Shown: positions 22,549 to 25,797 of the stretch, piece after piece
Numbering within the stretch: the stretch's first letter is position 1
Layout of the letters: every line of letters begins with the position of its first letter
Program-made: the position numbers and the translations under genes
Assembly: GCA_023450335.1 (NCBI GenBank)
Contig: JAEXHA010000147.1
Location: 1 to 25,797, forward strand
Reading direction: 5' to 3'
Length of the DNA stretch: 25,797 nt
From: Actinomycetes bacterium
Lineage (GTDB): Bacteria; Actinomycetota; Actinomycetes; Actinomycetales; Microbacteriaceae
The notes under the pieces: model-generated
Seen by the model: only the letters and a program-made list of their open reading frames with translations
Told to the model about the DNA's origin: nothing
The model's database searches: none

Positions 22549-24012
22549 ATGTGCGGAATCGTCGGCGTCGTCGGTCAGGGACACGCCAATCAGGAGGTCT
22601 ACGACTCGCTGCTGCTGCTGCAGCACCGCGGCCAGGACTCCACGGGCATCGCCACCGCCGAGCGCAACGGCATCTTCCACATCGCGAAGGCGAAAGGGCA
22701 GGTGCGCGAGGCGTTCCGTACCCGTGACATGCGCTCGCTGCTGGGCGAGATCGGCCTGGGCCACGTGCGCTACGCGACCAAGGGCAGCGCGTCCAACGAA
22801 GAAGAGGCCCAGCCGTTCTACGTCAACGCGCCGTACGGCATCGTGCTGGTCCACAACGGCAACCTCACCAACACCCGTGAGCTGACCGAGGAGCTGTTCC
22901 GCACCGACCGCCGGCACCTCAACACCTCCAGCGACACCGAGCTTCTCGTCAACGTGCTCGCCAACGAGCTGCAGGCCGTCATCTCGGGCCTCGAGCTCGA
23001 CCCCGAGCAGGTCTTCCGGGCCGTCGCGCGGCTGCACCGGCGCGTCGAGGGCGCCTACGCGGCCATCGCGCTGATCGCCGGGTACGGGCTGCTCGCGTTC
23101 CGCGATCCGTTCGGTATCCGCCCGCTCATCCTCGGCACCCGCCAGGCCGCCAACGGCCACTATGAGTGGACCGTGGCATCCGAGTCGCTCGTGCTCGAGA
23201 ACGGCGGCTTCGAGGTCGTGCGCGAAGTCGAACCCGGCGAAGCCGTCTTCATCGACCTCGACGGACACCTGCACACGAAGCAGTGCGCGGCCGATCCGCG
23301 GCTGGTGCCGTGCTCGTTCGAGTACGTGTACCTCGCCCGCCCCGACAGCGAGATGAACGGGATCTCGGTGTACGAGTCGCGGCTGCGCATGGGTGAGCGG
23401 CTCGCCGACACGATCGCCAAGCACACCCCCGAAGGCGCGATCGACGTCGTCATGCCGATCCCCGACTCCGCCCGGCCCGCGGCGATGCAGGTTGCGCGCA
23501 AGCTCGGGCTCGAATACCGCGAGGGCTTCTACAAGAACCGCTACGTCGGTCGCACGTTCATCATGCCCGGTCAGGCGGTGCGCAAGAAGAGCGTCCGGCA
23601 GAAGCTCAACGCGATGTCGAGCGAGTTCAAGGGCAAGAATGTGCTGCTGATCGACGACTCGATCGTGCGAGGCACCACCTCGAAGCAGATCATCCAGATG
23701 GCGAGGGATGCCGGAGCCAACACGGTCACGTTCGCCTCGGCCGCACCGCCGGTGCGCTTCCCTCACGTGTACGGCATCAACATGCCCTCGCGTCACGAAC
23801 TGGTCGCGCACGGCCGCACGATTCCCGAGATCGCCGCCGAGCTCGGCGCCGACCACCTCGTCTACCAGGAGGTCGAAGACCTCAAGGCGGCGATCCTCGA
23901 AGGGGCGCCCGACGTCGAGGACCTCGACATGAGCTGCTTCGACGGGCGCTACATCACCGGCACCGTGTCGGACGAATACCTCGCCTGGCTCGAGGGCACG
24001 CAGGAGTCTTGA
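22549..24012 (+). CDS. purF: Amidophosphoribosyltransferase PurF with altered iron-sulfur ligands
   Basis: A 487-residue glutamine PRPP amidotransferase, the committed first step of purine synthesis. Cys2 in MCGIVGVVG is the N-terminal nucleophile, exposed by Met removal, so there is no propeptide. HVRYATKG and HNGNLTN belong to the glutaminase domain. The PRPP loop is VLLIDDSIVRGTT. The Bacillus enzyme binds a 4Fe-4S cluster through four cysteines. Here Cys255 (PCSFEYVY) and Cys463 (MSCFDGRY) remain, but the other two positions appear to be His406 (FPHVYGIN) and Asp460. The cluster is thus probably absent or changed. It starts 22 bp after purM with a poor ribosome site, so reinitiation is likely. 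The MFS gene overlaps its stop. Confidence 0.95.
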   Translation: MCGIVGVVGQGHANQEVYDSLLLLQHRGQDSTGIATAERNGIFHIAKAKGQVREAFRTRDMRSLLGEIGLGHVRYATKGSASNEEEAQPFYVNAPYGIVLVHNGNLTNTRELTEELFRTDRRHLNTSSDTELLVNVLANELQAVISGLELDPEQVFRAVARLHRRVEGAYAAIALIAGYGLLAFRDPFGIRPLILGTRQAANGHYEWTVASESLVLENGGFEVVREVEPGEAVFIDLDGHLHTKQCAADPRLVPCSFEYVYLARPDSEMNGISVYESRLRMGERLADTIAKHTPEGAIDVVMPIPDSARPAAMQVARKLGLEYREGFYKNRYVGRTFIMPGQAVRKKSVRQKLNAMSSEFKGKNVLLIDDSIVRGTTSKQIIQMARDAGANTVTFASAAPPVRFPHVYGINMPSRHELVAHGRTIPEIAAELGADHLVYQEVEDLKAAILEGAPDVEDLDMSCFDGRYITGTVSDEYLAWLEGTQES

Positions 24013-25229
24013 CCGCCCGTTCGCTGTGGCGCGGACGCGCGCTGGCCCTGCTGGGCATCGTGCTGTTCGCGTTCTCGCTACGCTCCGCCGTCGCGTCGCT
24101 GTCGCCGGTCGTCGATCACATCGAGGCCGACTATGCCGTCCCCGCGTGGGTGCTCGGCCTCATCGGGACCGCGCCGCCGGTCTGCTTCGCGCTGTTCGGG
24201 CTGATCACGCCCGTGCTCGAACGGCGCTTCGGTCTCGAACGGCTCGGGGTGGTGGCGCTGCTGGTCGTCGGGGCGGGTCTGGGTGGACGCGGGCTGGCCG
24301 CCGGGCCCGAGACGCTGCTGCTGTTCACGACGGTGATCTTCGCGGGCGTCGGCGTCGGCAACGTGCTGTTGCCCCCGCTCGTGAAGACGTACTTCCCCGA
24401 CCGCATCGGGCTGATGACGACGGTGTACACGACGGCCATGGCGCTGTCGACCTTCCTGCCGCCGCTGTTCGCCGTGCCGGTGGCCGACGTCGCCGGATGG
24501 CGAGTGTCGCTGGGCATGTGGGCGGTGTTCGCCGCGCTGGCGATGGCGCCCTGGATCGTGCTGCTCGTGCGGCGCCGCGCCGATGCGGTCGACGTCGACA
24601 TCGAGGCGGTACCGGGTCGCGTGTTCGGGCGGCTCTGGCGACTGCCGATGGCGTGGGCGGTGACGGTGACCTTCCTGGTGTCGTCGTCGGTGGCCTACAC
24701 GACCTTCGCGTGGCTGCCGACATTGCTGGTCGACACCGCCGAGGTCAGCGCCGCACAGGCGGGCTCATTGCTGTCGCTGTTCGGGGTGATGGGGCTGCCG
24801 ATCTCGCTGATCGTGCCGATGCTCGTCACCCGGTACCGGGTGATCCCCGCGCTGTTCGCCGTCGCGGTCGCGGCGGGCCTGATCGGCGTGGCCGGACTGC
24901 TGTTGGCGCCGTCGACGGTGCCGTGGCTGTGGGTCGGCCTCCTCGGCGTGACGCCGCTCTTCTTCCCGCTGGCGCTGGTGCTGCTCGGGGTGCGGACGCG
25001 CACGCATGAGGGCGCCGTGGCCCTGAGCGGCTTCGTGCAGAGCATCGGCTACGCGATCGCGGCGATGGTGCCGCTCGCGGTCGGCATCATCCACGAACTG
25101 ACGGGGTCGTGGACAGCACCCTTGGTGCTGCTGGCGGTGGTGATCACGGCATCCATACCCGCCGGCGCCATCGCGGCGCGCACGCACACCGTCGAAGACG
25201 AGTGGGAGCGCCGCCGCGGTCGCTGGTGA
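24009..25229 (+). CDS. MFS transporter, CynX/NimT-type
   Basis: A 406-residue major facilitator with about 12 membrane segments, resembling the CynX/NimT group (cyanate and 2-nitroimidazole carriers), with the opening LFAFSLRSAVASLSPVVDHIE and a short central loop rich in Arg/Asp. The substrate is not known. The frame starts at a TTG that overlaps the purF stop (TTGA). AGGAG (24002-24006) lies only 2 nt before it, closer than ideal, so initiation may depend on purF translation; a GTG in frame at 24060 is another possibility but would remove the first basic turn. It is the last gene of purM-purF-MFS and converges with the DUF3073 gene after 12 bp. Confidence 0.82.
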   Translation: MTARSLWRGRALALLGIVLFAFSLRSAVASLSPVVDHIEADYAVPAWVLGLIGTAPPVCFALFGLITPVLERRFGLERLGVVALLVVGAGLGGRGLAAGPETLLLFTTVIFAGVGVGNVLLPPLVKTYFPDRIGLMTTVYTTAMALSTFLPPLFAVPVADVAGWRVSLGMWAVFAALAMAPWIVLLVRRRADAVDVDIEAVPGRVFGRLWRLPMAWAVTVTFLVSSSVAYTTFAWLPTLLVDTAEVSAAQAGSLLSLFGVMGLPISLIVPMLVTRYRVIPALFAVAVAAGLIGVAGLLLAPSTVPWLWVGLLGVTPLFFPLALVLLGVRTRTHEGAVALSGFVQSIGYAIAAMVPLAVGIIHELTGSWTAPLVLLAVVITASIPAGAIAARTHTVEDEWERRRGRW

Positions 25230-25241
25230 TCAGCGAGAGGA

Positions 25242-25406
25242 TTACGCCTTCTCGTCCTCGTACTCGTCGGCCCACTTGTCGACGTACTGCTCGTCACCTT
25301 GGTGTCCGAGCTCCTTCTCAAGCGCGGAAAGGTTCACGTTGTAGGTGTCGTACTTGAGTTCGCGAGCGATCTTGGTGTGCTTCGCTTTCTGACGGCCACG
25401 CCCCAT
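25242..25406 (-). CDS. DUF3073 small basic/acidic protein
   Basis: A 54-residue protein. The N-terminus MGRGRQKAKHTKIARELKY and the following YNVNLSALEKEL are diagnostic of DUF3073, a short family conserved in actinobacteria. The first 20 residues are strongly basic, suggesting nucleic acid contact, while the C-terminus is acidic (DKWADEYEDEKA). No function is established. The ATG at 25406 has GAGGGGG about 7 nt upstream, and a longer upstream frame is not needed. A 169-bp gap separates it from the divergent universal stress protein gene. Confidence 0.9.
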   Translation of the reverse strand: MGRGRQKAKHTKIARELKYDTYNVNLSALEKELGHQGDEQYVDKWADEYEDEKA

Positions 25407-25449
25407 GCCTGACCCCCTCATTTCTAAATTGCGGGCTGGCTGCTGCGCC

Positions 25450-25478
25450 CGTTGCAATAACGTCCGGCGCAACGCCGG
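25450..25478. repeat. Overlapping alternative hairpins in the DUF3073/Usp gap
   Basis: CCGGCG-CAA-CGCCGG (25464-25478) is a 6-bp stem-loop. CGTTGC (25450-25455) can instead pair with GCAACG (25469-25474), which uses part of the first stem. The two folds exclude each other. They lie 45-70 bp upstream of the DUF3073 start on its strand. Confidence 0.35.
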
Positions 25479-25575
25479 GAAGAGTAGCATTCAGAATAAC
25501 ACGGCGCTCCCGGCCCATCGCGGACCGCGCAGGGTTCGAATGGGGTCGAACAGGCGGGAAAGGACGGCTGCCGAG

Positions 25576-25797
25576 ATGTCCGATGACCGTAACGACGGTG
25601 TGGATGGCGGGATCGAGCCTGTCGTCGCACCGACCGACGACCGCCCGGTGCCGCGCCATGCGGTCATCGCGGGGGTGATCCCCGACCAGTCTCCGCGCGT
25701 GCTGCGCGAAGCGGCGCGCTACGCCAAGCTCATGGGGGCCCCTCTCGTCGTCACGCACGTCGATGTGACCCGGTTCGTCACGTATGAGGACCCGGAC
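25576..25797 (+). CDS. Universal stress protein (UspA family), 3' end outside window
   Basis: The frame opens at ATG 25576 and is still open at the window edge after 74 codons. After an acidic leader of about 27 residues (MSDDRNDGVDGG onward) comes the first strand and helix of a Usp fold, HAVIAGVIPDQSPRVLREAARYAKLMGAPLVV split across two elements, followed by THVDVTRFVTY. This matches the N-terminal half of UspA-type proteins, which bind ATP in many cases and respond to stress. An AAAGGA sequence lies about 12 nt upstream, a long but possible spacing. It is divergent from DUF3073. The ATP-binding GxxGx9GS motif would be beyond the window, so type and length cannot be judged. Confidence 0.75.
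   Translation, partial: MSDDRNDGVDGGIEPVVAPTDDRPVPRHAVIAGVIPDQSPRVLREAARYAKLMGAPLVVTHVDVTRFVTYEDPD

Noticed and set aside
1..25797. Mobile element, prophage, toxin-antitoxin or defence system
   Set aside because: No transposase, integrase, terminal repeats, tRNA target, nuclease or paired toxin-antitoxin-like genes were seen, and codon use is uniform.

Overview
This window looks like chromosomal DNA from a high-GC actinobacterium, most likely Microbacteriaceae and close to Microbacterium. The basis is the very high GC, GTG and TTG starts, long antisense shadow frames, a DUF3073 gene, a fused PutA, an MsiK-dependent type sugar ABC operon, and protein sequences that read like that family. No phage, IS element, CRISPR array, tRNA, rRNA or defence system was seen. 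It is mostly ordinary metabolic chromosome; the more unusual content lies in control regions and a few protein details.

Layout. 1-932 is the 3' end of a ParA/MinD-type ATPase gene. It converges on a D-2-hydroxyacid dehydrogenase gene (minus), which is divergent from a DUF1761 membrane protein gene; the two share a control region built as a 12-bp inverted repeat. purS-purQ follow on the minus strand. 3402-9460 holds a cellobiose/beta-glucoside operon: a control region with an array of CebR-type boxes, then a solute-binding lipoprotein, two permeases, a GH1 beta-glucosidase and a LacI-family repressor as the last gene. After a 19-bp tandem-repeat spacer come, on the minus strand, an NCS2 uracil/xanthine permease and purC. 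A small cysteine-rich DUF2695 gene (plus) follows, then an L-2-hydroxyglutarate oxidase gene and a large bifunctional putA (both minus), with a divergent LysR-type regulator next to putA. The right end has purD (minus), an SCP-like small protein, a small membrane protein, an unrecognised 202-residue protein (minus), purM-purF-MFS transporter (plus), DUF3073 (minus) and the start of a universal stress protein gene.

How the genes work together. Six de novo purine genes (purS, purQ, purC, purD, purM, purF) lie in four separate transcription units, next to a nucleobase permease. purL and the other pathway genes are not in the window. The sugar operon imports beta-glucosides, hydrolyses them in the cytoplasm and is probably repressed by its own last gene. 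It has no ATPase gene, so it should rely on a shared MsiK-type ATPase. The putA/lysR pair points to regulated proline catabolism.

Most notable observations: a candidate four-box CebR operator array; a PurF that seems to lack two of the four iron-sulfur ligands of the Bacillus type; a series of genes with a TANNNT-like -10 element only 6-7 nt before the start codon, suggesting leaderless mRNAs; the symmetric divergent promoter at 1863-1907; a 19-bp tandem array of mini-hairpins at 9558-9634; and strong enrichment of the heptamer GGATGCC/GGCATCC.
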